Below are positions 53,809 to 63,409 of a stretch of DNA of 64,000 nucleotides, piece after piece. Source of the DNA: Pirellulaceae bacterium (lineage in GTDB: Bacteria; Planctomycetota; Planctomycetia; Pirellulales; Pirellulaceae); assembly GCA_022448315.1 (NCBI GenBank), contig JAKVCA010000031.1, forward strand, positions 1-64,000, in the 5' to 3' direction. Positions within the stretch are counted from its first letter, which is position 1; each line of letters opens with the position of its first letter. The notes under the pieces are model-generated. The model ran no database searches. It saw nothing but the letters and a program-made list of their open reading frames with translations, and was not told the DNA's origin. The position numbers and the translations under genes are program-made.

Positions 53809-56286
53809 ATGATGCACAGGTCGTTTAATTTCGGGCGAGCTTTCGAGTCCAGACGAACGGGACCCTTGGGCCTTGTCCTGGTTCGGACGGGAGCTCGTCG
53901 ACAGGTTGCCCAGTGTCTTAGGGTTTTGCTTGGACTTTTACTTATCGGTCAATTGGTTGCGATGCCTGCCGACTTGTCGGCCCAGGATGACAAGACCATT
54001 GAAGATCTTACCATCGGCGAGCGAGAGGCCTTTGACCGTCTGACCTTCAATGAGGCCAATGAGGATGCCGTACTAGAGGTTTTCCCTTTGGAACTTCCGG
54101 GTGGCGTCGTTCCCGAGACCCCGCCGCCAGGTGAATGGTTACGCTTTCGTCTTGTGGATCGACCGCAACATCTTTTCGAAACACCCTGGACCGCGCTCGT
54201 CAAAGTGGAAAGGTACCCGGACCTGCTGCTTCAGGAAGCTCAGGGCCTGATTGCCGCACAGGAATTCGACAAGGCTTTTCCAGCATTGTCCCGGTTGATG
54301 AGGGATTATCCGGAGACCAAGGGCCTGCAACAGATGCAGGTCGAGTTCCTTTACCAAAACGCGAGGCAATTGATTCAACGTGGGAATGGTTATGCGGCGT
54401 TGACTGTCCTTGATGAACTCAACCGTCTCAATGCGGACTACCGACCAAGCAATAGTGCGCCTCAAGCGGGAGAAATGGTTGAACAGGTCCTCAACGAGAT
54501 TCTTGGGGGCTATGTCAATAATAGAGAGTTCACTCGGGCCGAACGTTACATGGAGATCATTCTCGGTAAATATGGCGAACAGCAACGCCCTGTCGTGGAT
54601 CGGTGGCAAAAAGAAATCGAAAACGTCGCATTGAAATACATGGCGGACGCGAAGACCTATCTCGCTTCAGGTGACGGTCGCGCGGCCCATCAGGCGGTCC
54701 GAAGAATGTTTGGGATCTTGCGGGAGGTGGAAGGGGGCGAAGATATCGCGAGCCAAGTCCTGGAAAAATTTCCTTTGGTTTTGGTCGCCGTGCCCCAAAC
54801 AAGTTTGACGCCAAATCCCAACAGCCTGAACAACTGGGCTTCTCGACGATTAGGCCGGCTTTCCTATCGAACCATGGTGGAATACGCCGGGCAAGGACAG
54901 GACGGAGGGGTTTATGTCCTGCCGCAGGGTTCCATCGAGATGAGTGAAGATCGAAAGTCAATCGTCTTTGAAATCTCGGAAACGCCGACCAGCCCCTTGC
55001 TGCCAGAGACCAGCATTTACCAGCTTTCAAAACGATTTTTTGAGGCTGCGGATGTCAACCGCGAAGATTCGATTCCCGCGTGGTCGAGACTGCTCGCGGG
55101 TCTTGAAATCGAATCCGAGAATCGTTTGCGGGTGGATCTGAGGTTTCCACATGTGCTTCCGGAATCTTATTTGAAATTACCCTTCCAGTCGAAGGCAAGC
55201 GAAGACACTGAACAGCCAAATGGGGTCTATAGGCCCCATGAATCGCTGCGAGGCAATCAGGAAAAACGTTTCATGGTGAATGATGCCTTCCGCGATAAGG
55301 TCGATAAAAACTGGCCGGAAATTGTCGAACAGGTTTTCACTTCGCATGAAGAAGCGGTTCAGGCTTTGGAGCGATCCGATATCGACGTGATTGAGCAGGT
55401 TTTTCCTGCTGACGTGCCTCGGTTGCGGGAAAACCCGGATGTCGTTGTGGATCGATACGAATTACCCGTGACGCACATTTTGATTCCTAATCCGCGCAAT
55501 GCCCTGATGAAATTTCCGGCTTTTCGACGCGCCTTACTCTACGGCACCAATCGTGAATTGATTCTCCAACAGATGATCCTTGGTGGAGCACCTTTGGAGG
55601 GAGCTGAACTCATCAGTGGGCCCTTTCCTCTGGGGATTGACGATTCGGATCCGTTGAACTACGCCTACAATTTTCGGATTGAGCCGATTCCTTATGAAAA
55701 ACGTCTGGGCCAAACACTGGTCAAGCTGGCTGAGATTCAGCTTCAGGATCAACTGGAGTTGGAACGCATCGAGAGGGGCGAGGCGACTGCTGTGGAGGAA
55801 GGTGAGCCAGAGCCCATCAAGATCAAACTGGTTTACCCCGCTGGTGACATTCCATCCATTGCCTGTCAGGCGATGGCCAAGCAGTTGAATTCGATCGGAC
55901 TGGAAATGGAACTCGTCCAACTCGATCCGGGCGAGGTTTACCCCGCAGATGATGACTGGGACCTGCTGTTCACCGAAGTCATCATGTCGGAACCCCTCGC
56001 CGACGCGCGTCGCTTGATGGCGGAGGATGGGTTGGCCCAAATCAAAATGGCGCCGATCGATCTGGCGCTTCGTCGCCTGGATGAAGCCGAGAGTTGGTCA
56101 CAGGCGCGGCGGCGACTGTATGAATTGCACTTGTTGGCATTCAATGAAGTGGCCATTTTGCCCCTATGGCAGCTGCCTGTTTATCACGCTCGCAGAAACT
56201 CGCTTCGAGGCGTGGGCAGCAATCTGCAAACCTTGTATGACCAGGTGGATGCCTGGGAATTGGTGATTTATGGTCGCGAAGACTAG
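53809..56286 (+). CDS. Membrane-anchored or secreted family 5 solute-binding protein
   Basis: An 825-residue protein. A hydrophobic export or anchor segment is at about residues 30-52 (LGLLLIGQLVAMPADLSA). Residues about 120-320 are helical, TPR-like. Residues about 340-820 match the peptide/nickel/oligopeptide-binding SBP_bac_5 fold (FPAFRRALLYGTNRELILQQ; YNFRIEPIPYEK). No ABC permease or ATPase gene is nearby, so it is probably not part of a classical importer; in this cluster it may bind a ligand for the ExbBD-driven machinery. The next gene starts 17 bases before this stop. Confidence 0.82.
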   Translation: MMHRSFNFGRAFESRRTGPLGLVLVRTGARRQVAQCLRVLLGLLLIGQLVAMPADLSAQDDKTIEDLTIGEREAFDRLTFNEANEDAVLEVFPLELPGGVVPETPPPGEWLRFRLVDRPQHLFETPWTALVKVERYPDLLLQEAQGLIAAQEFDKAFPALSRLMRDYPETKGLQQMQVEFLYQNARQLIQRGNGYAALTVLDELNRLNADYRPSNSAPQAGEMVEQVLNEILGGYVNNREFTRAERYMEIILGKYGEQQRPVVDRWQKEIENVALKYMADAKTYLASGDGRAAHQAVRRMFGILREVEGGEDIASQVLEKFPLVLVAVPQTSLTPNPNSLNNWASRRLGRLSYRTMVEYAGQGQDGGVYVLPQGSIEMSEDRKSIVFEISETPTSPLLPETSIYQLSKRFFEAADVNREDSIPAWSRLLAGLEIESENRLRVDLRFPHVLPESYLKLPFQSKASEDTEQPNGVYRPHESLRGNQEKRFMVNDAFRDKVDKNWPEIVEQVFTSHEEAVQALERSDIDVIEQVFPADVPRLRENPDVVVDRYELPVTHILIPNPRNALMKFPAFRRALLYGTNRELILQQMILGGAPLEGAELISGPFPLGIDDSDPLNYAYNFRIEPIPYEKRLGQTLVKLAEIQLQDQLELERIERGEATAVEEGEPEPIKIKLVYPAGDIPSIACQAMAKQLNSIGLEMELVQLDPGEVYPADDDWDLLFTEVIMSEPLADARRLMAEDGLAQIKMAPIDLALRRLDEAESWSQARRRLYELHLLAFNEVAILPLWQLPVYHARRNSLRGVGSNLQTLYDQVDAWELVIYGRED

Positions 56287-57799
56287 CAGCTCCAACTTCC
56301 AACAAATGACGCATCAGCCCGTCCGTGTCGTGTACCTGGCATTCGCGGTTGCGACGCTTGGGCTCTTCTGGACTTTTCCAGCCATGGGGCAGGAAAAAGA
56401 GGAAGTCTGGGAGTATTCTCCTTATCGAGTCAAAGTTTGGGTGGCACTTGAGCTGACCCCCGAATTGGGAACTGGGACACTTGCGCGTATCAAGAAGGAG
56501 ATTGTTTGGCTATCCGAACAAGTGGATCTTTCGGGATGGAGAGTGACGCCGGAGGCCGTTCCAGTTGCTTGGCAAAGCCGGATCTTGCAAGATCTGGATG
56601 CTCTTACGCTTCCCGAAAAAGCCGAAGACCGTCTTAAGGAGCTCGGTGATGCAGACAAGTTGATTTTTGTGGGTGTTAAGAAAGACGGTCAGGGATATCG
56701 GGTGACTTCTCGAGAATACGATGGCACAACCGAAATTCTGGGCCCCGTTTTTTCTCAGAAATGTTGGTTCATTCATCGACTTGGACGGCAGGCTTATCGT
56801 GCCGTGGAAAGCGCGTTTTCACCCATTGCAAGAGTTGAGGAGGCCAACGTCGGTCGTGCCACCGTGAAGATGCGAGCCAGTGGTCTGATTCAGGGTCCTC
56901 AACCGGACGATGCTGTGCCGGTGACACCTCCGACATACATCCAAAATTCTGATGTCATGGTGCCCCTCATTAAACATGTAGGCCGCTTGAAATTGGATCG
57001 CGCCAACATTCGCGTACTCGATTGGACTTGTCTGTCCATTGAGGGGCGCGAGGGAGATCTGATTCAGTGCAAAGTGAACTCAATGTTCCGGTCCCCGCTC
57101 GGAAGCCGCACCAGTCGGCGGCAACAGCGCTACGCGATTGTGACCAAGCCGGCAACCGCAACAACGACCATCGTCATGCATTCCAACGATAAAGCAAAAG
57201 AGCCATTGTCTGGGTATAACGTTTATTACGTTGATCAGGAGAAGAATGAACCGATTCTTTTAGGAAAATCAGATTGGCGTGGCGAGGTGACGGTCGACCA
57301 GAAATACGGTCAGTTTCAGACACTCTATGTAAAAAATGGCGAGAGGGTTCTTTCACGTATGCCCCTCGTTGTCGGCTACTACGACCGCGTCGATGCTCCG
57401 GTACTAAGTGATGAGATTCGTCTCCGTGCCGAAGGGATTATCCAGGGGCTGGAAAGTCAGTTTCTAGACTTGGTCGCGCGACGCGAGGTTTTCTCCGCTC
57501 GCATTCGATACAGAATTGGCGCGGGCGAGTTTGACGGTGCTGAAGAGTTGTTGAACGAATTGCGTGATCTACCGACTCGGGAACAATTTGAAGACATCAT
57601 CAATCAGCAGGAGAGGTTGTTGCAGTCCGATGATACTCGCGAGCAAGCGAGAATTAACGGGATGTTCACGCAACTTCGCACGCTGCTTCTCAAGCATGTC
57701 AGCGACATCTCCGGCGAGCTTGACTCCGAATTGAGGAAAGCCCGCGAGGGGGCGCCTGCCGAGGGAGCCGCTGCGGGCGATGGCACTGCCGCGGCCTAG
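56270..57799 (+). CDS. Secreted hypothetical protein of the envelope cluster
   Basis: A 509-residue protein with a signal peptide (about residues 1-41, with VRVVYLAFAVATLGLFWTF as its hydrophobic core, cleaved near MGQ). The mature protein contains no recognised domain. Around residues 230-330 it has beta-type segments (RLKLDRANIRVLDWTCL), and the C-terminal 130 residues are helical and highly charged, ending in an Ala/Gly-rich tail. It overlaps the solute-binding protein gene by 17 bases, so it is translationally coupled. An alternative start at 56306 would remove the overlap. Confidence 0.72.
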   Translation: MVAKTSSSNFQQMTHQPVRVVYLAFAVATLGLFWTFPAMGQEKEEVWEYSPYRVKVWVALELTPELGTGTLARIKKEIVWLSEQVDLSGWRVTPEAVPVAWQSRILQDLDALTLPEKAEDRLKELGDADKLIFVGVKKDGQGYRVTSREYDGTTEILGPVFSQKCWFIHRLGRQAYRAVESAFSPIARVEEANVGRATVKMRASGLIQGPQPDDAVPVTPPTYIQNSDVMVPLIKHVGRLKLDRANIRVLDWTCLSIEGREGDLIQCKVNSMFRSPLGSRTSRRQQRYAIVTKPATATTTIVMHSNDKAKEPLSGYNVYYVDQEKNEPILLGKSDWRGEVTVDQKYGQFQTLYVKNGERVLSRMPLVVGYYDRVDAPVLSDEIRLRAEGIIQGLESQFLDLVARREVFSARIRYRIGAGEFDGAEELLNELRDLPTREQFEDIINQQERLLQSDDTREQARINGMFTQLRTLLLKHVSDISGELDSELRKAREGAPAEGAAAGDGTAAA

Positions 57800-58087
57800 A
57801 TTCGGAATTTCTTCCTGACTTAAAAACGCTCAAACAATCCCGAGCGTGGAGCTTCGTCCGGGCGATCAATACGATTTCCAGACTCCCGCGGGTCAATGCA
57901 AAGTCGTTGGATCGTTTTTTCAAAGCGCGTACGGCAAGACGCAAATCGGATGCCTTGCTGGTATCAGGAATCTGCGTTCCCGTCTTTTTTCAAAAGTCGA
58001 TTTCTTTTGACGTCGCTTCTCCTCAGCTAGCGTTGATGAGATTCTCTTGACCGATAGCCCATTCAGGCTTATTGAAGAGGCACGGTC

Positions 58088-59176
58088 GTGTCGTCGCACT
58101 TCTTACTCCCGATAGGCACCCCTCGATTCATCATGATCTCACGTGAAATTCCATGCTGGTTTTTTCAACTCGCCCATGGGGTATTTTGGGGGCTCGTGAT
58201 CAACCTTGCGTGTGAGCCAGTCGCGCAGGCTCAGGGGACGGCGCAAAATTTTGGAGGTCCATATGGAGTAGGAATCGAACCCGTCATCTCTGAGAATGTT
58301 TCTCTATCGAGTGGCGACCTGATGCAGGGGAACGAATCCCAACAACTGTTGGATTCGCTCTCCTCGCAGACGCATCCGTTGACGCCCGAAGAATATCAGG
58401 CACTGATTGAAGGTGAGTCGGAAACGACCACTCCCCTGCCCTTCAACTATCGGGCTCGTACCTCTGAATGGAGTCAGGTAGCTGCGGGCCAAGCCGGGTT
58501 GGGGATCTTTACTTTTCGAGATGCCGGGTACCTCGAAAGTGACGAAAAAAGTGGACTCAATTTTGGGTTCGGTGTGCATCTTCTGGAAGGACCCGTTTCA
58601 CCTGACCTTCATTCGAGGCTATGGGACTTCACTCTTGGGTACCAACGTCGCGGGACTTTGAGATGGGGGCTTGAGTATGACGCCGCGTTTAACGTCGGAA
58701 TCTTCAGCGATTTCGAGGACAGTGCTCGCGACGGGATTCGTTTTCCTAGTCATGTGGCCCTGAGCCGTGCAATCACGCCTCGACTTCATTGGGTGGTCGG
58801 TGCGGATCTTCTGGGGCGTGATGATTACGATGTGCTCCCGATTGTCGGGCTGCGGTGGCAGATGACGGATCAGCTGTTGCTGCAAATCGAAATGCCAGAT
58901 CCCGAGTTCCGTTATCACTATAGTGAGACCGGGCTCTTTTATCTCCGCGGTGAACTTGGCGGAGGCACGTGGGATATGGAATATGTTGACGGTGCCAGTG
59001 ACGTGATGACGTATCGGCAATGGGCCTTGTTGGCTGGTTTGGCGAGCCACTCCGGTCGTCGGACATCGGGGCTGGAGATCGGTTACTTGATCGATCGCGC
59101 GTTGGAGTTTCGTGGATCAGAAAAGAGCCTAAGTTTGCCAGACGGTTGGTTCTTTCGACTGATTACCCGTTATTAG
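58088..59176 (+). CDS. Probable outer membrane beta-barrel protein (DUF6268-like)
   Basis: A 362-residue protein beginning with GTG (58088, AGAGG 7 bases upstream); an ATG at 58133 is an alternative. A signal peptide ends near residue 48-50 (VAQAQG). The mature part from about residue 120 has alternating aromatic beta-strands (DFTLGYQRRGTLRWGLEYD; HVALSRAITPRLHWVVGAD; ALLAGLASHSGRRTSGLEIG) consistent with an outer membrane barrel, and it ends in an aromatic-containing FFRLITRY. The layout resembles the planctomycete DUF6268 family. It is the last gene of the cluster, consistent with an outer membrane partner of the ExbBD system. Confidence 0.75.
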   Translation: MSSHFLLPIGTPRFIMISREIPCWFFQLAHGVFWGLVINLACEPVAQAQGTAQNFGGPYGVGIEPVISENVSLSSGDLMQGNESQQLLDSLSSQTHPLTPEEYQALIEGESETTTPLPFNYRARTSEWSQVAAGQAGLGIFTFRDAGYLESDEKSGLNFGFGVHLLEGPVSPDLHSRLWDFTLGYQRRGTLRWGLEYDAAFNVGIFSDFEDSARDGIRFPSHVALSRAITPRLHWVVGADLLGRDDYDVLPIVGLRWQMTDQLLLQIEMPDPEFRYHYSETGLFYLRGELGGGTWDMEYVDGASDVMTYRQWALLAGLASHSGRRTSGLEIGYLIDRALEFRGSEKSLSLPDGWFFRLITRY

Positions 59177-59246
59177 CAGTGTCCACCGGGTTGGTCTTTA
59201 TCTCGAAGCGCGTAGGTCCCTCTTGATTACTTGGCCCGTTCAACGT

Positions 59247-60674
59247 TCAGGCCAGTACCTCTTTCAAAACTCGCGCGGGTTCCACTCCGGTCAGTCGAAA
59301 ATCGAGACCCTGGTACTTTACCGCCAGTTTTCTGTGATCAATACCGAGGGTGTGCAGCATCGTGGCGTGCAGATCACGAACATGAACACGATTGTCCTCA
59401 GCGGCGTAACCTAGTTCGTCGGTGGTTCCATAGGTCGTGCCTCCACGGACCCCGCCACCCGCCATCCACATCGAAAACCCCTGAATATGATGGTCTCGGC
59501 CTGGCTTCTGACCCTTGCCTTGGAACATGGGCGTCCTACCAAATTCTCCACCCCAGATGATCAGAGTGTCCTTGAGCAGGTCCCTCTGTTTCAAGTCTTG
59601 GATGAGTGCCGCACTTGGGCCATCGCAGAGACGACAACACGTCTCCATGTAAGGGACCAAGTCACCGTGGTGATCCCAACCCCGGTGATAGAGGTGAACG
59701 AATCGGACACCTCGCTCAACCATACGGCGAGCCATCAGGCAGTTGGCTGCGAAGGAACCATCCGGACTTTGAGCGCCGTAAAGGTCCAGGACGTGTTGTG
59801 GTTCGTCGGAGAAATCGAGAAGCTCAGGGACGCTGGTCTGCATTCGGAAGGCGAGCTCGTATTGGGCAATTCGAGTTTCAATTTCCGGATTACGCACCTG
59901 TTGGTTTCGAAGGGTGTTTAACGCATTGACCGAATCGATCAATTCACGTTGTTGGTCGCGATTGACACCCGCGGGATTCCCAACGTAATGAACCGGTTCG
60001 CCGTTGGAGTAGAATTCAACACCCTGGTAACGACTCGGCAAAAAGCCGCTGCCCCACTGCCGAGACGCGATGGGTTGTGGATTCCTTCCTCCTTTGCTGG
60101 TCATCACCACGAAGCCCGGCAAGTTATCCGTTTCGCTTCCCAGCCCATAGTTGATCCAGGCGCCCATGCTGGGTCGACCTGAAATAGAGGTTCCCGTATT
60201 CATCACCGTATGGGCGGGGTCATGGTTGATCTGATCCGTATGCATGGATCGAATGATGCAGAGGTCATCGGCCATTTCGGCCAACTTTGGAAGGATGTCT
60301 GAGATCTCCTGTCCGGACTCACCATGCCTTCGGAACTTGAACTGTGGTCCAAGGCATTTAAGTTGCTGTCCCTGAAGTTGTGCGATGGGTTGACCCGCGG
60401 TGAATGACTCCGGCATGGGCTGGCCATCCATTTCAGCGAGTTTCGGTTTGAAGTCGAATGTCTCGAGGTGAGATGGTCCTCCCGCCATGCATAGGAAGAT
60501 GACATGCTTTGCCCTTGCGGCAAAATGTGGCAGGTCGGGCAAGGGGCTGGCATCAAACGCTCGAGTCGATGCCTGCGCGTCCTGATTCATCAAGTGGGCC
60601 AGCGCGGTGTGTCCAAGGGCGACACCGCTTGCCTGAAGGAAGGATCGTCGAAGGATTTGACGTTGCAGATTCAT
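59247..60674 (-). CDS. DUF1501 domain protein (exported, sulfatase-fold related)
   Basis: A 475-residue protein with a Tat-type N-terminus (RQILRRSFLQASGVALGHTALA, the Arg-Arg-x-Phe-Leu pattern). The DUF1501 body has KHVIFLCMAGGPSHLETFDFKP near the start and WGGEFGRTPMFQGKGQKPGRDHH near the end. The family is abundant in Planctomycetes and is usually next to a DUF1553/PSCyt gene, as here (the next gene is 60712-63099). Function: unknown; related to the alkaline-phosphatase/sulfatase superfamily. Confidence 0.92.
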   Translation of the reverse strand: MNLQRQILRRSFLQASGVALGHTALAHLMNQDAQASTRAFDASPLPDLPHFAARAKHVIFLCMAGGPSHLETFDFKPKLAEMDGQPMPESFTAGQPIAQLQGQQLKCLGPQFKFRRHGESGQEISDILPKLAEMADDLCIIRSMHTDQINHDPAHTVMNTGTSISGRPSMGAWINYGLGSETDNLPGFVVMTSKGGRNPQPIASRQWGSGFLPSRYQGVEFYSNGEPVHYVGNPAGVNRDQQRELIDSVNALNTLRNQQVRNPEIETRIAQYELAFRMQTSVPELLDFSDEPQHVLDLYGAQSPDGSFAANCLMARRMVERGVRFVHLYHRGWDHHGDLVPYMETCCRLCDGPSAALIQDLKQRDLLKDTLIIWGGEFGRTPMFQGKGQKPGRDHHIQGFSMWMAGGGVRGGTTYGTTDELGYAAEDNRVHVRDLHATMLHTLGIDHRKLAVKYQGLDFRLTGVEPARVLKEVLA

Positions 60675-60711
60675 GGGTTTACCTGTCGTTGGACACGAGT
60701 GATGAATTGAC

Positions 60712-63099
60712 CTAGTTTCGGGTGATCGCTTCGTTCGTGTTTAAAATTGCTCGCGCCACAAAGAGCATGGCAGCAACTTGAGCGGGGACTAACTGCTCTT
60801 CAAGTGGTGCCATGCCAACCTTCAAGACTTCCAGAGCCGTCGGATCGAGTTGTTGATACTGCTGGAGTTGCGACTCATAGAGCGTTAGCAAGATCTGGAG
60901 TTCGTCAGGCTTAATGCCGCGCGTCATCACCTGTTGGAAGATCCACTTGATGCTGGGCGCGACGGACGAGTCATTGGCCACGAGGGATCTCTGCGCCAAC
61001 ACTCGGGCAGCCTCAACAAAACTGGGGTCATTGAGCAACGTTAACGCGGCGAGTGGCGTATTGCTTATCGGTCGCTGAGCCGTGCATTCCTCCCGAGTTG
61101 GTGCGTCGAATGCTCGCAGCATCGGGTGCAGGAATTGCCTTTGCCAGTGAATGTATACGCCACGTCGATACTGCTGTTGATCCTTGTCAGCGTAGTAGGC
61201 ACGTGTTGGAAAATTTAAATGCGCGTAATATCCCGCCGGCTGATAAGGTCGTGCGCTCGGTCCCCCTAATTCGTCAACAAGGAGCCCGCTCGACATCAAA
61301 GCCAGATCCCGAATCATCTCAGCAGGAAGTCGATAACGCGTCTGGTGACTGAGCCAAAGGTTCTCAGGGTCACTTTCGAGGGCTTCGGGAGTCGGTAACG
61401 AGGATTGACGGTAAGTCTTTGAGAGAACAATCTCTCGAATCAGGGACTTCACGCTCCATTGGGACTGTGCAAACGTCGAGGCCAAGGCGTCAAGAAGTTC
61501 TGGGTGGGTTGGCCATTCTCCCTGATTTCCGCTGTCCTCAAGCGAACTTGAGAGGCCTGAGTTAAAGAACAGGTACCAGATGCGATTCACAAAAACCCTT
61601 GCCGTAAGCGGGCGATTTTCTTCAAACAGCCATTGCGCCAGGTCTAGCCGAGTGGCTCGACGGGGGCCGGAGTCGGACACGGTAGATAGGCTGGGAAGAA
61701 TCCCGGGAACATTGGGTTCGACCACAGGGCCACCTTCATCCATCCAATCACCTCGATCCAGGACACGAATGGGGCGAGGCTTGATCGCTTTCGAAACCAT
61801 GGTGCGTCGCCGGCGCTTTTCCAATTGCTCGATCTGATTCAACAGCACTTGGCGGTCAGGACCATGGGAAAGATCCTCTGTTTCTTCTGTGGAGGACTCC
61901 AGAAGCTCAAGTTGGTTTTTGAGACCCTCAATTCGGAGGCGGTCCAATGGAGAAAGAACTTCCAGTTCGGGTTCTCGTTTGGTGGGTAGTGAGTTGGTGC
62001 CTTTGAAAGATTGGAGGTCGTCGATGTCGGCAAAGAAGGCGGCCAACTGGTAGAAATCTCGCTGGGTAAAGGGATCGTACTTGTGATCATGGCACTCACA
62101 GCAACCCAGAGTCGAACCTAGCCAGACCATGGAGAAATTGCGAACTCGATCAGAAGCATATTTTGCGAGATACTCTTTTTGTTGAACGCCGCCCTCGTGC
62201 GAGGTTTGTAAAAGACGGTTGTATCCCGAGGCGATCCGCTGATCGACCGTCGCTTCGGGCAGAAGATCACCCGCAAGTTGATCTCGACTGAATTCATCGA
62301 AGGGCATGTCTCTGTTAAACGCATAGATCACCCAATCGCGATACGGAGTGATGGCATGATCTTGATCGCCGTGGTACCCGACGGTGTCGGCGTAGCGGAC
62401 CAGATCTAACCAATACATGGCCATCCGCTCACCGTACTGCGGTGACTCAAGCAATTGATTGACTCGATTCGCGTAGCGATCCCCGGATTCCTCGCGAAGA
62501 TAGGATTCAATCTGCTCACGAGTAGGAGGGAGTCCGGTAAGATCCAAGTGAAGGCGTCGCAGTAAAGTGGTTTCATCGGCTTCCGGGTTGCGATGCAAGC
62601 CTTGAGCAAGCAATTCTCTTTCGACCAATTCATCGATGGTTTCCGAAAGCGTGGTGTTTTCAAGGTTCGTTTTGAGAGGCGCATAGGCCCAGTGCTTCTC
62701 GTAGGTCGCCCCCTGATCAATCCAGTTGCGGAGTTGGGTCCTTTCTTCATCGGAAAGGGATTTTCCAGTCTCTGGAGGTGGCATCACCAAGTCGGGATCC
62801 GTCGTTGAAATGCGCTCCCAAAGGTCGCTGCCGTCGGCATCGCCGGGGACAATCGCCCAATATCCACCGCGATCCTTGACGGCCTCTTCTTGAAGATCGA
62901 GACGTAGGTCCGCTGCTCGTGAATGCGAGTCTGGACCGTGGCACTTAAAGCAGCGGTCCGACAGAAGCGGACGGATATCTCGGTTGTATTTGGGGGATTC
63001 CTGTGCCACGACATGCGTTTGCGAAGAAGCTAGCAGCAACATTAAAAATGTCACTCGAGACATGATCGCTTTCAGCTTTGAGGGAGTTGGGAGGTTCAT
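60712..63099 (-). CDS. PSCyt1/DUF1549/DUF1553 protein (planctomycete cytochrome-type)
   Basis: A 795-residue secreted protein. A signal peptide is at about 1-32. The PSCyt1 domain at about 35-130 contains the heme-binding motif Cys-x-x-Cys-His in DRCFKCHGPDSHS. PSCyt2/DUF1549 (about 150-370, RRLHLDLTGLPPTREQIESY) and PSD1/DUF1553 (about 480-770, RLDLAQWLFEENRPLTARV; RRGVYIHWQRQFLHPML) follow. The family is strongly planctomycete-specific and is paired with DUF1501 genes, which is the case here, 37 bases upstream of it on the same strand. The function is unknown; electron transfer in a sugar or polymer degradation step is a guess. Confidence 0.94.
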   Translation of the reverse strand: MNLPTPSKLKAIMSRVTFLMLLLASSQTHVVAQESPKYNRDIRPLLSDRCFKCHGPDSHSRAADLRLDLQEEAVKDRGGYWAIVPGDADGSDLWERISTTDPDLVMPPPETGKSLSDEERTQLRNWIDQGATYEKHWAYAPLKTNLENTTLSETIDELVERELLAQGLHRNPEADETTLLRRLHLDLTGLPPTREQIESYLREESGDRYANRVNQLLESPQYGERMAMYWLDLVRYADTVGYHGDQDHAITPYRDWVIYAFNRDMPFDEFSRDQLAGDLLPEATVDQRIASGYNRLLQTSHEGGVQQKEYLAKYASDRVRNFSMVWLGSTLGCCECHDHKYDPFTQRDFYQLAAFFADIDDLQSFKGTNSLPTKREPELEVLSPLDRLRIEGLKNQLELLESSTEETEDLSHGPDRQVLLNQIEQLEKRRRRTMVSKAIKPRPIRVLDRGDWMDEGGPVVEPNVPGILPSLSTVSDSGPRRATRLDLAQWLFEENRPLTARVFVNRIWYLFFNSGLSSSLEDSGNQGEWPTHPELLDALASTFAQSQWSVKSLIREIVLSKTYRQSSLPTPEALESDPENLWLSHQTRYRLPAEMIRDLALMSSGLLVDELGGPSARPYQPAGYYAHLNFPTRAYYADKDQQQYRRGVYIHWQRQFLHPMLRAFDAPTREECTAQRPISNTPLAALTLLNDPSFVEAARVLAQRSLVANDSSVAPSIKWIFQQVMTRGIKPDELQILLTLYESQLQQYQQLDPTALEVLKVGMAPLEEQLVPAQVAAMLFVARAILNTNEAITRN

Positions 63100-63409
63100 G
63101 GTGTGGGTTTCGCATCCAGGATGGCGGTAACAAAATCTGGCAAGGTCTCGCCAAAGGGTAATGGGTCAATCTCTACCCATTAGTTTAGGGGGCCATCGAC
63201 TTGGGTGACAACTTGTTCCTGGAATCGCACAATGAGTTTAACGAGACTTCTTGCGGCAGTATCCGATCACACGAAATCCACCTTGGTTGAAAAAATGAAT
63301 TCCGCTACGATCACCACGCCTTGTTTCCGCGGGAGAACTGTGGTTGTCTGCTCCCATGCTCGTGAAGCAAGTGGCTTTCGGTTTCTTCCTACAGTCTGAG
63401 TTGCGATCG
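63100..63409. other. Divergent intergenic region, no gene seen
   Basis: 310 bases between the minus-strand PSCyt1/DUF1553 gene and the plus-strand lipoprotein gene. No clear hairpin, promoter or small gene could be supported by eye. Confidence 0.4.
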
